Position numbers and translations under genes: made by a program | Notes under the pieces: model-generated | Database searches by the model: none | Told to the model about the DNA's origin: nothing | Seen by the model: the letters and a program-made list of their open reading frames with translations, nothing else | Part shown: positions 42,191 to 51,807 of the stretch, piece after piece | Layout of the letters: every line of letters begins with the position of its first letter | How positions within the stretch are numbered: position 1 is the stretch's first letter | Assembly (NCBI RefSeq): GCF_046097065.1 | Contig: NZ_CP175563.1 | Location: 3,188,432-3,252,431, forward strand | Length of the DNA: 64,000 nt | Origin: Syntrophus buswellii | Lineage (GTDB): Bacteria > Desulfobacterota > Syntrophia > Syntrophales > Syntrophaceae | Direction of reading: 5' to 3'

Positions 42191-43435
42191 ATGGATGACA
42201 AACTAGCACGAGTCAGCTGGAAAATGGGACAGACCCTCCTGCCGGAACATCTGACGGCTATGGAGGATTCGCTGCTGGCAAACACCGTACAACGGTTCCG
42301 TATGCAGGGGCTGCCTGCCTACGGGATCGGAAAGCTGATCCTGAATGAGACGCTCTTAGGCGAAGGAATTTTTTCCGTACAGGAAATGACCATCGTCCTG
42401 TCTTCGGGATTGCTGCTGAGCATTCCGGGCAATGCCGGTCTCTCTCCGTTCAACTTGAACCTTCCCGGGACGGCGAATGTAGCCCTTTATCTGCACATTC
42501 TCGGCGACACGCCTACCGCCGAAAGCAGCCCGGAAGGCTGGGGCGACCAGGTCGACGAAAGGATCCCGAGGATCATGCACAGGATGGCCCTCTCTTCGGA
42601 GCAGGATTACCGTGGTGCCATTGAAACATTGAAGCTGGCCGAATTTCGAAAAAGCGTAGAGAGCGTCTGGCAGATTTCGCGGGACTATATTCCCCCGTTG
42701 CTGCAGGTGGGAACCTCCCCTTTTTTGAGGAGCGAAATGGCCTCGCTCTCCGAGGCTCTGGCCCTTTTTCAATACAATCTCTACATGGATGCCGTATCCT
42801 ACCTGAGCGGGGACAGTCTTTCCAGCGTCAAGCAATGCCTGAAGAGCGTTTTTCGGACCCAGCGCCTGCTGGCCAACCTGGGTTCCCAGGTCCATCTCCA
42901 CCCCTTCTTTCTCTGCGAAGAGCTGTTAACCCTGTATACCGAGGTCTGTTTCTACAGGAATACGACACCGGAAAACATTACGTCCCCCTACAACCATGAT
43001 CAGCTTGCCTTTCTGCAGACGATTCTAGATCTGATCAACACGCAGATGCAGATGGTGAGGGCCCTGCCGCCTTACCTGCCCTTTGAACTGAGCGACAACA
43101 TCTACAAGGTCAAACTGCCCGATGAGATCCGGCAGGCCACGAATGTGTATCTCCTTGCGCAGAAAGACCGGGTCATCAGCAGGCTTTCCCTTGACGAAGT
43201 CAAACTGGCCTGTCTCTCACGATTACCCGTCGTACACAAGATGGCCCTCCAGGGCGTTCCCTTTAAAAAAGTGGAGCACCCTTCCTTTCAGCACTCCTTC
43301 GGAGCAGAGGTGGAATTCTATCAGCTCAAGGAGGGAGAGGAATGGGACAATGCATTGAATGAAAAGGTCGTGGCTTTTTACAATCGGCCGGAACTGAAGG
43401 ATACCGCCTTCTATATATTCTGGCGTATCGAGTAA
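42191..43435 (+). CDS. tssK: T6SS baseplate subunit TssK
   Basis: Trimeric connector joining the baseplate to the membrane complex. The 414-aa product has the family blocks WKMGQTLLPEHLTAMED, PAYGIGKLILNE and LPLPPYLPFELSDNIYKVKLP-type C-terminal region (HMPFELSDN-like). Length is slightly under the usual 440. The tssE gene follows 35 bp later. Position after the Hcp-like gene supports the call. Confidence 0.88.
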   Translation: MDDKLARVSWKMGQTLLPEHLTAMEDSLLANTVQRFRMQGLPAYGIGKLILNETLLGEGIFSVQEMTIVLSSGLLLSIPGNAGLSPFNLNLPGTANVALYLHILGDTPTAESSPEGWGDQVDERIPRIMHRMALSSEQDYRGAIETLKLAEFRKSVESVWQISRDYIPPLLQVGTSPFLRSEMASLSEALALFQYNLYMDAVSYLSGDSLSSVKQCLKSVFRTQRLLANLGSQVHLHPFFLCEELLTLYTEVCFYRNTTPENITSPYNHDQLAFLQTILDLINTQMQMVRALPPYLPFELSDNIYKVKLPDEIRQATNVYLLAQKDRVISRLSLDEVKLACLSRLPVVHKMALQGVPFKKVEHPSFQHSFGAEVEFYQLKEGEEWDNALNEKVVAFYNRPELKDTAFYIFWRIE

Positions 43436-43470
43436 CCGTTTCCTGGAATTTCAGTCGCTGGACAATCCCG

Positions 43471-43842
43471 ATGGCCCTATTCAGTAAATTCGGAGACCGC
43501 TCCGTTACCGGCAAAAAAGACGAAATTCAGGATATTCTTGAAAACCTGAATAACGTCCTCAATACCAAGAAGGGCTATGGCAGCTTCCTCTCCGATTTCG
43601 GCATACGGGACATGAACCAGTTCAGCTCCCGCGATCAGCTGGCCACGGTCATCATGGAGGAAGTTCAACACAACATCGAACAGTACGAGCCGAGGCTGCA
43701 GGTGGTGAAGATCTCCGTCGAGGACCATCCCGATCCTTTCCGCATTTCCTTTAAAATCGAATGCCTGGTCAAGGATACTCAGAAGGAGCTGTTCATGGAA
43801 TTCAACTCGGTGCACCATGACTTTCACATCAAGAACTCATGA
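43471..43842 (+). CDS. tssE: T6SS baseplate protein, gp25-like
   Basis: The 123-aa product is a GPW/gp25 lysozyme-like domain: DILENLNNVLNTKKGYGSFL, then FGIRDMN and the conserved LVVKISVED-type strand (LQVVKISVEDHPD). Forms part of the baseplate wedge that starts sheath assembly. It overlaps the VgrG-like gene by ATGA. Confidence 0.92.
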   Translation: MALFSKFGDRSVTGKKDEIQDILENLNNVLNTKKGYGSFLSDFGIRDMNQFSSRDQLATVIMEEVQHNIEQYEPRLQVVKISVEDHPDPFRISFKIECLVKDTQKELFMEFNSVHHDFHIKNS

Positions 43843-45593
43843 ACCCGGAGCGGGAAATGTTCGAAGATAGCCTGAAAATGACGCTGGCCCTGACGATCGG
43901 CATGGACAGGATCAAGGTGCCGGGCGGTCAGATCAAGTTCCTGACGGCTTCCATACACCCTTACGGCTACACGGCACGCCTGGAGTTCTGGATTTCATCG
44001 GCAACGGCCAGGGGGAAGGAAAACGATCCCCTTTTCTCCAGGTTTGTGGAACAGGATCTGATCGAGGTCAAACTGGATATCGAGCCGCATTTGAAGCCCA
44101 GGGACACGAAGATTGAACCCCTGACTCTGCAGGGATTTGTAACGGACAAAGCGATTCTCACGGAGCTCACCATTGAGAATGTAAACCTGAAGGGCGATCC
44201 TGTTCTTTATCGGCATTACCAGATTGATTTTGCCGATCCTGCCCATGTCCTCTGGCGTCAGCATTTTCCCTGTGATCTGATGGTTGATGAAGACGTTAAG
44301 GAGCTCATCGAAGCCAACAAGGCGGACGGAGTGAATCTGACGTATGACTGGTCATTCTTGAATGAAAAATTTGCCGTCAGCACGCTTTCGCCGGGCTCCC
44401 CCGATGAACCAACCAGCTTTTATGACTTCATCATCTGGTACGCGGCGACTTACAACGGCGTCTTCACTTATGAAGGCAGGACAAACTCGTACACCCTGTC
44501 CGGATCAAAGGAACAGGATGGAAAAGTGACTGCCATGAGCGAACTGGAAGTCGCAGACCATCGGATCGATTTTCCTGAGACTTCCCGCTGCAATGACCGG
44601 TTTCTCAATGCCGTGGCGGAAGATCCCCAGGAAATGGAAACAAGCCGAAGTACGGCGGAGAAAGACCTGAGGCGGGACGTTCTGGTGCTGGAATCAAACG
44701 CCGGGAATTTTGAAAAAGCGTTCCGGCTTGAATCAAGAAAGCGGAAAAGCCGGCAGCATGAGCTGTTGCTGACCCATCGGCGTTTTCCCCTCCTCACCTA
44801 CCGGCCGGGCACCTTTGTCAAATTCGAAGGCGGCCTCTGGAGCAAAAGGATTTTTCTCAAGGGGAAGGAATACCGGGTAAGGGATATCTCCCTCGAGGCC
44901 CATGCCGTCCATGATGCCCCCGATGCCGATCACAATATGATGTCTGCGACCTACAGAATGGAGATGACTTCCCGGTTGGAGCTCAAGGGGGAACGGGCGT
45001 TGAATCTGCCACCCTTCAAGGCCCCGGCCTACCCCATCCAGGTGGAGGGAAAAATCGTCAGCGACGAGGGGCAGGAGAAGGAAGAAACCTATCAGCTCTA
45101 TCAATATCCGGAGTACGATATCGATATCCCCTTTGTCGGCGAGGAAACGGAGGAGATGCTCGAGCAGCAGGCGGAAAAAATCCCCTTCGTCGGCGATAAG
45201 CTGGAGGCGGAGAAGAACCATTACAGGGTTAAAATTCCGATTTTTGACGACCTGCAGGTTGTCTGCCCCTTTGAGCCTCTCTTTGCACCAGGGCACTTTT
45301 ATTTTCCGGCCTACAAGGACGAGCGGGTGCTTGTGGAGCTCGATTTTCACGGCGCACGGATTGTCCGATTTCTGGACTGGCGTCCGGGCGGCCAGCTGCC
45401 CCTGGACACGCAGGGAAATCAGATTCTGTTCGGGAAAAGCGAGGACAGCCAGACCTCCATTCGCCATGAGTATGTGGACAACAAACCCCAGCTCAACGTG
45501 AAGCGTTCTTCCAGCAATGATACGGAAATCATCCAGCTGCAGGAAGGAACCATTATTCTCCAGACCAAAGAGGAGAGTTCAGAAGAAAAATAG
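43839..45593 (+). CDS. tssI: T6SS spike protein, VgrG-like
   Basis: Puncturing spike at the tip of the tube. The 584-aa product has the gp27-like body (SFYDFIIWYAATYNGVFTYE) and a short gp5-like OB-fold near the C-terminus (VLVELDFHGARIVRFLDWRPG). It ends soon after the OB-fold and lacks the long beta-helical needle of standard VgrG. The next gene encodes a separate beta-helical protein, so the needle seems to be supplied in trans. ATGA overlap with tssE. Confidence 0.85.
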   Translation: MNPEREMFEDSLKMTLALTIGMDRIKVPGGQIKFLTASIHPYGYTARLEFWISSATARGKENDPLFSRFVEQDLIEVKLDIEPHLKPRDTKIEPLTLQGFVTDKAILTELTIENVNLKGDPVLYRHYQIDFADPAHVLWRQHFPCDLMVDEDVKELIEANKADGVNLTYDWSFLNEKFAVSTLSPGSPDEPTSFYDFIIWYAATYNGVFTYEGRTNSYTLSGSKEQDGKVTAMSELEVADHRIDFPETSRCNDRFLNAVAEDPQEMETSRSTAEKDLRRDVLVLESNAGNFEKAFRLESRKRKSRQHELLLTHRRFPLLTYRPGTFVKFEGGLWSKRIFLKGKEYRVRDISLEAHAVHDAPDADHNMMSATYRMEMTSRLELKGERALNLPPFKAPAYPIQVEGKIVSDEGQEKEETYQLYQYPEYDIDIPFVGEETEEMLEQQAEKIPFVGDKLEAEKNHYRVKIPIFDDLQVVCPFEPLFAPGHFYFPAYKDERVLVELDFHGARIVRFLDWRPGGQLPLDTQGNQILFGKSEDSQTSIRHEYVDNKPQLNVKRSSSNDTEIIQLQEGTIILQTKEESSEEK

Positions 45594-45603
45594 GATTGCG
45601 ATT

Positions 45604-46104
45604 ATGGGAAACCTGGTTTGCCGGGTAGAGCTCGACAAGAAGAAGGGGATCGTCCTGACGGTGGAGAACGGCGAGGGAAAGATCACCCAGACGGTGGTCA
45701 TGGATGGAACGAAGATTACGGCGACCGTCAAGGGGGCGAATGAAACCAGCACGATCACCCAGCAGGAGGATGGGATTCACATTGACTGCAAGGCCTTTAC
45801 GCTCCATGCGGAAACCATCACCTGCGTCTCCAAAAAGGAGACCACCCATGAAAGCGGTGAGGATTTCACGATCAAAAGCAAGGGCAATCTGAATGCCTCC
45901 GCCGTCAGCGACGCGACGTACAAGGCCATGAATTCCGCCATGGAGAGTTCCTCGGAAACGAAGATCGGCGGGATGAGCCTGAAGCTCTCCGGCACAACCA
46001 GCGCGGAAATGAAGGGGGCCATGATTACCGTTGACGCGTCGGCGACGCTGGATCTGAAATCGAAAATCGGAAACCTCAAAGGCTTCAATGTCAATATAGG
46101 TTGA
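45604..46104 (+). CDS. Free-standing beta-helical spike-tip protein
   Basis: The 166-aa product is made of short Thr-, Ser- and Lys-rich strands with period near 8 (for example GIHIDCKAFTLHAETITCVS). This is the pattern of the gp5/VgrG C-terminal triple-stranded beta-helix. It has no OB or gp27 part. It starts 10 bp after vgrG and is best read as the detached needle of that spike. A second protein of the same kind lies at 59200-59595. Confidence 0.75.
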   Translation: MGNLVCRVELDKKKGIVLTVENGEGKITQTVVMDGTKITATVKGANETSTITQQEDGIHIDCKAFTLHAETITCVSKKETTHESGEDFTIKSKGNLNASAVSDATYKAMNSAMESSSETKIGGMSLKLSGTTSAEMKGAMITVDASATLDLKSKIGNLKGFNVNIG

Positions 46105-46125
46105 AAACCGGAAAAGATAGCGAGC

Positions 46126-47772
46126 ATGAGAATCGACGAAGGCCTGTATAAAATCTTCCTGGAAGAGATGAACGCCCTGGAAAATTTCCGCATCGCCTAC
46201 GCATCCCTGCACCCCGGCGTTCCTCTGGACCGTGAGGACCCGGACGTGAGGCGATTGATCGAGGCGATGGCCCTTTTTTCGGCGCGCACCCGGCTGGCCG
46301 GTTCGCGCAGCATCAGCGCGGTCAGCCGAAGGATCTTCCAGCAGTTTTTCCCTCACCTGCTGGCTCCCATCCCCTCTATGGCCATCCTTCAGGCTCTCCC
46401 AAGCCGGCAGTTTGTAGAGCCCGTGATCTTCCCCAGGGGATCGGAATGGATTCTTTCTCCGGAATCCGGTGGGGGAGCGGTCTTTCAAACCCTGGGAGAC
46501 CTTCGCATCCTGCCGATAGAGCTTGCCAGATTCTCCATGCTGCTGCGGGACAAGGGATTCCGGATCGCCCTTCGCTTCGGCGCCTTCTTTGCCCGCAGTG
46601 AAGACATCGGACAGATGAGCTTTTTCATCAACCACCTCAACAATTATGAATCCTCCCAGATGGTTCTTTTTTCCCTCAAACGCCACCTCAGGAGGGTGTC
46701 CGTCCTCTTCAACGAAAAAGCCACCGAAACATCCTCCGGAGCCCCCTGCGGCGTATCCTTTGGAATGCCGCGGGCGGCTGATGATCATGCCCATCCCCTG
46801 CACAGGGAAAGGATTTTCTTCCACTTCCCCTGGCAGGAAACCTTCCTGAATGTTCAGGTCCCCCGGTCTCCGGGAAGCTGGAGCGATTTTACCCTCCTGC
46901 TCGACCTTGACCCCGGATGGCCGCGGAATCTTGTCTTGAACCGGGATGTGTTCCAGCTCTTTGCCATCCCCGCCATGAACCTCCGTCAGGGCACGGCCCA
47001 GCCGGTCATCTGCGACGGGACTCAGGAACGCTATGCGATTCGCCACCCGGAGAAGGATTACGGATTCGAAATCCATTCCGTAACGGGTGTCCATGAGGTC
47101 ACCAGAGAGGGCATGGCCTTTGTCAAGCCGGGCATTCTTTCCGGATCGGCCCCGTCTTACGAGACCGAGGAATCGATGGACCCCCAGGGACGGAGGCGCC
47201 ATTACCTCCACCTCCACTTCCCCAAGGCCTTCGAAAAGCCGAGAACCATCGTGACCGACGCCCTCTGGTTCCAGCCCTGGTTCAGTGCCAGAATCGCGGA
47301 AAGGCTGACGGCCACCCCCTACAGCCGCAGAACGACGGGGCTGAAGTGGGATCTCCTCGTCAACCCGGTCCCCCATGCCGAAAACCTCTTCCAGGACAGC
47401 ATCGAGGGATTTCTCCATTTTCTCACCCTGACCAACCGGGAAACATTGAGCCGTGATGACCTGATCGACATCCTGCAGGTGATGGGCATTACGAGGCAGA
47501 AACAGTTCCAGGTCCTTTGCGACCTGCTGGCCGATGTCCGGGTTGAAAAATCCCCGCTGCCGGAAACCCGCTTTTCAGGGCTTTTGAAACATAGATATAT
47601 CCTGCGCTTCAGAGAGTACGATCCCAGCAGGGAACCCCTGATGGAGATTTTCCTGACGCAGGTGGAACATATCCTTAACGCGTGGATTTCCGGCGCCACC
47701 GTCGAAGTCCGAAAGGAGATCGGGGACGCTGAAACCGGCATGCCTCAGATAAGGAAGAAAAATGAAGAATAA
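46126..47772 (+). CDS. tssF: T6SS baseplate subunit TssF
   Basis: The 548-aa product is an ImpG/VasA protein: YKIFLEEMNALENFRIAY at the start, DPDVRRLIEAMALFSAR and the C-terminal LLKHRYILRF block. Forms the wedge with TssE and TssG. It overlaps the DotU gene by 11 bp. Confidence 0.9.
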   Translation: MRIDEGLYKIFLEEMNALENFRIAYASLHPGVPLDREDPDVRRLIEAMALFSARTRLAGSRSISAVSRRIFQQFFPHLLAPIPSMAILQALPSRQFVEPVIFPRGSEWILSPESGGGAVFQTLGDLRILPIELARFSMLLRDKGFRIALRFGAFFARSEDIGQMSFFINHLNNYESSQMVLFSLKRHLRRVSVLFNEKATETSSGAPCGVSFGMPRAADDHAHPLHRERIFFHFPWQETFLNVQVPRSPGSWSDFTLLLDLDPGWPRNLVLNRDVFQLFAIPAMNLRQGTAQPVICDGTQERYAIRHPEKDYGFEIHSVTGVHEVTREGMAFVKPGILSGSAPSYETEESMDPQGRRRHYLHLHFPKAFEKPRTIVTDALWFQPWFSARIAERLTATPYSRRTTGLKWDLLVNPVPHAENLFQDSIEGFLHFLTLTNRETLSRDDLIDILQVMGITRQKQFQVLCDLLADVRVEKSPLPETRFSGLLKHRYILRFREYDPSREPLMEIFLTQVEHILNAWISGATVEVRKEIGDAETGMPQIRKKNEE

Positions 47773-48457
47773 GTCATGGGAAGCCATACATGAACTCTAT
47801 ACCCGCATGGAAAAGCTCTGCGGGAGAAGCCTGTACGTTCCGGAAGAGCAGCTTTCCGCCGCCGGGGAAGAAAACCGCGAAGAGATGGAGAGAAAGCCGG
47901 AGGCGGCACCGGGGGCATTGAGCATCGACGACATGGTGCGCATCCGCGCGGAACTCAGGAATCAGCTGGACTTTCTTCAGGCGACGCTTGCCGAACACTA
48001 TTCCGGAAGGGAAACCTACATGGTCCTGTTCGCCGTGGTGGCTCAAATTGACGAGCTGATCCAGACGAATGTTCTCCACAGTCTCAACACCAGCTGGCCG
48101 CTTCTCCAGAAGGAGCTCTTCGACCTCGAAGATGCCGGTGAAGTCTTTTACGAAATCCTGGATGACATCCTGTCGAAGCCGCAGACCAACACCTTTGTTT
48201 ATGAGGTCTATTTCTTCTGCATCCGTTACGGATTCCGCGGGCGGTACGAAAACAATCCCGTGAAGATAACGGAATATCTCAAAAAGCTTCAGGCGAAGCT
48301 CAAGCAGGATGAGATCCCTCCGCCGCCTGCCGCAGGCGGCGAGAATGTGAAGCTGAAGCGGTTTTATTCGCCCTACTGGTACTACCTGATAGCGGTGGGC
48401 GTCATTGTGTTCGCCTATCTCTTTTTCTTGATCCTGGCGAATATCGACCAGCCGTAA
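47762..48457 (+). CDS. tssL: T6SS membrane-complex protein, DotU-like
   Basis: The 231-aa product has the DotU cytoplasmic helical domain (VVAQIDELIQTNVL, YEVYFFCIRYGFRGRY) and a single C-terminal membrane helix (WYYLIAVGVIVFAYLFFLIL). Partner of TssM at the inner membrane. Start at 47762 lies inside the end of tssF. Confidence 0.9.
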   Translation: MKNKSWEAIHELYTRMEKLCGRSLYVPEEQLSAAGEENREEMERKPEAAPGALSIDDMVRIRAELRNQLDFLQATLAEHYSGRETYMVLFAVVAQIDELIQTNVLHSLNTSWPLLQKELFDLEDAGEVFYEILDDILSKPQTNTFVYEVYFFCIRYGFRGRYENNPVKITEYLKKLQAKLKQDEIPPPPAAGGENVKLKRFYSPYWYYLIAVGVIVFAYLFFLILANIDQP

Positions 48458-48502
48458 CCCGCCTGGCCGCCCCGGGCGCTTTTAAGGAAGCAGAGGAAGG
48501 TC

Positions 48503-48853
48503 ATGCCCAACAAGATCGATGAACTATTTTCCCCGGAACGGTTGAGCCAACGCTGGCAGAAGGCCCCGAAGCCCGCAGGCCGATCCGCCACCGCCAAGGG
48601 GGAAGGACCGTCTCCCCTGGAGCTTTTTGAACACCTGAAAACGCTCGTTTCCGGACGCTTCTCCGGGGATGAGGCCGTCGTGGTCAATCGGATGCTTGAA
48701 GAGCTGCATCTTCACCTGTGCCGCGTGTTTCCGAAGGGCTCAAAAACGGAGCCCCGAGCGGAAGACATTGCCGCTCTTCACGAGGCCCTGAACCGGCTCG
48801 AGGATCTTCTGGACGCTTATGAAATCGACCGCCCCAACGGGAAGGGGAGATAA
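48503..48853 (+). CDS. Unrecognised T6SS-operon protein, 116 aa
   Basis: No family recognised. A flexible N-terminal third (PKPAGRSATAKGEGPSP) is followed by a helical C-terminal domain (NRMLEELHLHLCRVF, ALNRLEDLLDAYEI). It lies between tssL and tssG, with AGAGGAAGG upstream of the ATG, so it is likely translated with the operon. It may be an accessory baseplate or membrane-complex factor. Confidence 0.6.
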   Translation: MPNKIDELFSPERLSQRWQKAPKPAGRSATAKGEGPSPLELFEHLKTLVSGRFSGDEAVVVNRMLEELHLHLCRVFPKGSKTEPRAEDIAALHEALNRLEDLLDAYEIDRPNGKGR

Positions 48854-48925
48854 GATCTTCGCCGCCGTGCGCGCCCGGTGCAGGAAGAAAAGAGCGGGAC
48901 ATACCGTATCGGAGGATCGTGATCC

Positions 48926-49795
48926 ATGACGGGCCTGAGGGAAAAAATATCCGGAGCAATCCATGAGTTCGATATCGTCTCGCTTCTGCATCTCCTGAAG
49001 ACCATGGATTACGCCCCGGAAGACATCCGGTTCCGGAGTTCCAACAGCACCTGTTCACAGCCCGGCCTGATCCAGGGCATTCAGTTCTACTCCGAACCGG
49101 TTCGAGAGGCGGTCATTACGATGAACATGGGCCTTCTGAGCGCCCAGTCCCCGCTGCCCTCCTACTTCAGAAAAAAAATGGACCAGGAAGAATCCGGTCG
49201 GGCCTCGCTTGTGGATTTTATTCGATATTTTGATCACTGCCTGATCCGGAATTATCTCCTGAACATCTATCCCGAAATCAACGCCTTTTTCTTCCCGGAC
49301 TGGGAGTTGACCAAAAGGCGCTATCTCCAGATTCTTAATATCAGATCCATCGGCACACTGCACTGGCTCTTCTCGAAGGTCTTTCCCGAGATCGGCGTCC
49401 AGGTTGAAAATGCCGTGTTAAGCAGTGACGTGCAGACGCGGCCGATCCGCCTGGGGGAAACCGCGCTCGGCTTTGATGCGGTCTTTGGCAGCAGAACCCG
49501 TGTCCCCATTAACGGCCGGAGAATCACCTTCTACAGCGACGAGGAGATGACCGATACCCGGGTGCCCTGGCCGAAGGAGATAAAAAACCGGCTCACCAAC
49601 CTGGTCTTTCCAGTCCTGCGACAGGCTGGGATCGACCTGGAAATTCTCCTTGTTTTAAAATCCCAGAAAAGGTGGGTGCGCCTTCACGAGAAAACCTACC
49701 TGGGTTATGACCGGATTCAAAGTGACGAGGATACCTACCGGCGGGTTCGTATCTTCAGGGGGCATATCGGGCAGTCATTCGGAAATTCAGAATAA
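48926..49795 (+). CDS. tssG: T6SS baseplate subunit TssG
   Basis: The 289-aa product is an ImpH/VasB protein, with FDIVSLLHLLKTMDY, DIRFRSSNSTC and the central LVDFIRYFDHCLIRNYLL helix. Forms the wedge with TssF and TssE. It is followed 42 bp later by the zinc-ribbon gene. Confidence 0.87.
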   Translation: MTGLREKISGAIHEFDIVSLLHLLKTMDYAPEDIRFRSSNSTCSQPGLIQGIQFYSEPVREAVITMNMGLLSAQSPLPSYFRKKMDQEESGRASLVDFIRYFDHCLIRNYLLNIYPEINAFFFPDWELTKRRYLQILNIRSIGTLHWLFSKVFPEIGVQVENAVLSSDVQTRPIRLGETALGFDAVFGSRTRVPINGRRITFYSDEEMTDTRVPWPKEIKNRLTNLVFPVLRQAGIDLEILLVLKSQKRWVRLHEKTYLGYDRIQSDEDTYRRVRIFRGHIGQSFGNSE

Positions 49796-49837
49796 TCCCG
49801 GCGCCCATCGCCGCGGGAAACATCAGGGGGGAGTGCT

Positions 49838-50569
49838 ATGGAATGCAAAAAATGCGGCATCGACCTTTCCGGAAAAGAGTACAAAAAGGTCGCCTCATGG
49901 CCTTTCTGTTTGGAGTGTTTTCAAGCCCTGTTCGCCAGGGCCGAGGAGGAGAAAAAAACCCCGGACGCTGCGCCCGAGGCGGGGGCAGCGGAAAAACCGC
50001 AGCAATGCCTGATTTGCGAAAAGGAGCTTGAAGAAGGAGCCGCCCGCGAACTCCTCGGGATGATCCTCTGCCGCCAGTGTTATGAAAACCTGATCAAAAA
50101 ACCGGAGATCCCCCCCGCGACAGAAACAGGGGAAAGGGAACAGGAAATGGCCGAGACGGAGAAGCCGCCGGTGATGCAGGTCCGCGTGGACTTCAGCACC
50201 CCCGTTCAGTGTTATGGCTGCGGCAGGCAAATCCCCTTCATCGGCAGCAAGCAGTTCGACGGCCATCCCTACTGTCCCGACTGCTACCACTGCCTTCAGG
50301 AGATCATCGCCCGGAAGCCTAAGCCATTTCCCACGGAGTATGCCGCACATCGCGCTGAAGCAGAAGAGGTCCCTGCCGGTGCGGGGGACCAGGCCGTCGG
50401 CCTGGTCTGCCAGGCCTGCCGGCGTCCTGTCCTGCCCGCCAACCTGAAGACCGTGGAAGGCTTTGAGATCTGTCTGGCCTGCCTGGCCACGGATCCGGAA
50501 ACGGCCCTGGAAATTGCCCGTGCGCGGCACCGCAGCACCCTGGAAAGGATCAGAAAAGAGTTGCTTTAG
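49838..50569 (+). CDS. Four-module zinc-ribbon protein in T6SS operon
   Basis: The 243-aa product has eight CxxC pairs forming four LIM-like or zinc-ribbon modules: C3/C6 with C24/C27, C57/C60 with C78/C81, C125/C128 with C146/C149, and C191/C194 with C212/C215. Pair spacing is a regular 18 residues within each module. Acidic linkers join the modules, and there is no catalytic motif or signal peptide. GGGGGAG precedes the start. It lies between tssG and tssA. Such proteins usually mediate protein-protein contacts; the partner here may be a baseplate or regulatory component. I know of no Tss protein of this kind. Confidence 0.8.
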   Translation: MECKKCGIDLSGKEYKKVASWPFCLECFQALFARAEEEKKTPDAAPEAGAAEKPQQCLICEKELEEGAARELLGMILCRQCYENLIKKPEIPPATETGEREQEMAETEKPPVMQVRVDFSTPVQCYGCGRQIPFIGSKQFDGHPYCPDCYHCLQEIIARKPKPFPTEYAAHRAEAEEVPAGAGDQAVGLVCQACRRPVLPANLKTVEGFEICLACLATDPETALEIARARHRSTLERIRKELL

Positions 50570-50596
50570 CCAATTTTTTCATCTACGGGAGACCCC

Positions 50597-51739
50597 ATGA
50601 AGATTGAACTGATACAAGGGACACTGGAAGTCGGAGAGAAACCCGGCCTGGACATCACCGATCCGAGGTTTACGGACATCGCCACCCTGGTGCAGGAGGG
50701 CAGCTATCTGGAGGCGGCGGCGGGGGCGGAGGCGATCCTGGAGGACCACATCTACGACATACGCATGATCGGCTATGTTCTCTACGGCCACTTCATGGAA
50801 GAGGGCATCCCGGCCCTGACCGACATCTATCGGAGCCTGGCAGACCTCCTGGGCGAAAACCTGGAGGCCCTCGGCCCGACGAGAAACCGGGCCAGGCATA
50901 TCCAGACCATCCTGAACTGGCTGGTCCGACAGATTCTCAAAACGCTTCAGTACGAAGAGGGTAGGAAGAGCCGCCTTTACGAAGACTGGGTTTCGTCCGT
51001 TTCCAGCGATTCGGTCCGGGAGTCCCTGGAGGCGGGCGAAAAGCTGAGCCGCGTCCTGGGGGCGACCCTGGAAGACGCGGCCGCTCCCGTCCTCGAGGGC
51101 CTGGGGAAGATCAGCGACTGGCTGAAGGCTTTTGAGCGCCTTGTCTACCGGGCACCTGAACCGGCAACCGAAGAGGCACACGAGGAATATCCACCGGAAG
51201 GAAATGAACCGTCCGCACCAAGAGAGGAAAAGCCGGGCGAAGGAAAGACGGGACAGGAGGAAGGCAGGCCGGCTTCCATCCCCGACTCTTCCAGAGGAGA
51301 AAAGGCGGATCATGCGGAAGGCTCTTATCATCTGACGGCCCTTTTACGCAAACTGGAAGTCTTCGACGAGCTGATTTCAAAAGGAAAATATCCCAGTGCC
51401 GCCATCGTCGCCGATGACGTCAACGCCATTATTGCCGACTTCGATCCCAGGATCTACTTCCCGAAGCTCTTCACCCCCTTTGTGAGACAGTCCGCCGCAC
51501 ATATCCATGAACTGACGGCTTTTGAAGAATACAAAACCTCTGCGGCATGGCAATCCCTGAAGGATTTATACCGGGTAGATCTGGAGAGCTTCGTCGACTT
51601 CGATCCGGCGCTCGTCGGCCTCGACGCCTGCGGTGGGACCGGAGGGCACGCATACCCCGGTCCCCGCGGGGACAGCTCAGAGGACGAGGACCAGTACCGG
51701 GAAGATTCTTCGGACCAGGAATCCGATGAGACATGGTGA
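50597..51739 (+). CDS. tssA: TssA-like T6SS protein
   Basis: The 380-aa product has the ImpA-type N-terminal domain (DPRFTDIATLVQEGSYLEAAAGA, GLGKISDWLKAFERLV) and a C-terminal helical block (DPRIYFPKLFTPFV). Between them is an acidic, Pro-rich linker (about 195-245). It organises sheath polymerisation at the baseplate or distal end. The last 30 residues are low-complexity Asp/Ser/Glu. It is the last recognisable Tss gene of the operon. Confidence 0.78.
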   Translation: MKIELIQGTLEVGEKPGLDITDPRFTDIATLVQEGSYLEAAAGAEAILEDHIYDIRMIGYVLYGHFMEEGIPALTDIYRSLADLLGENLEALGPTRNRARHIQTILNWLVRQILKTLQYEEGRKSRLYEDWVSSVSSDSVRESLEAGEKLSRVLGATLEDAAAPVLEGLGKISDWLKAFERLVYRAPEPATEEAHEEYPPEGNEPSAPREEKPGEGKTGQEEGRPASIPDSSRGEKADHAEGSYHLTALLRKLEVFDELISKGKYPSAAIVADDVNAIIADFDPRIYFPKLFTPFVRQSAAHIHELTAFEEYKTSAAWQSLKDLYRVDLESFVDFDPALVGLDACGGTGGHAYPGPRGDSSEDEDQYREDSSDQESDETW

Positions 51740-51807
51740 AGTCCTCTCAGAACGGTCCGCCCATGAACGCAAAAAAACACTTCAGTGCTTCCCCGAGGAA
51801 ATGCTCC

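Noticed and set aside
45553..47418. 621-codon minus-strand frame opposite tssF
   Set aside because: Antisense shadow; tssF and the spike-tip gene explain the region.
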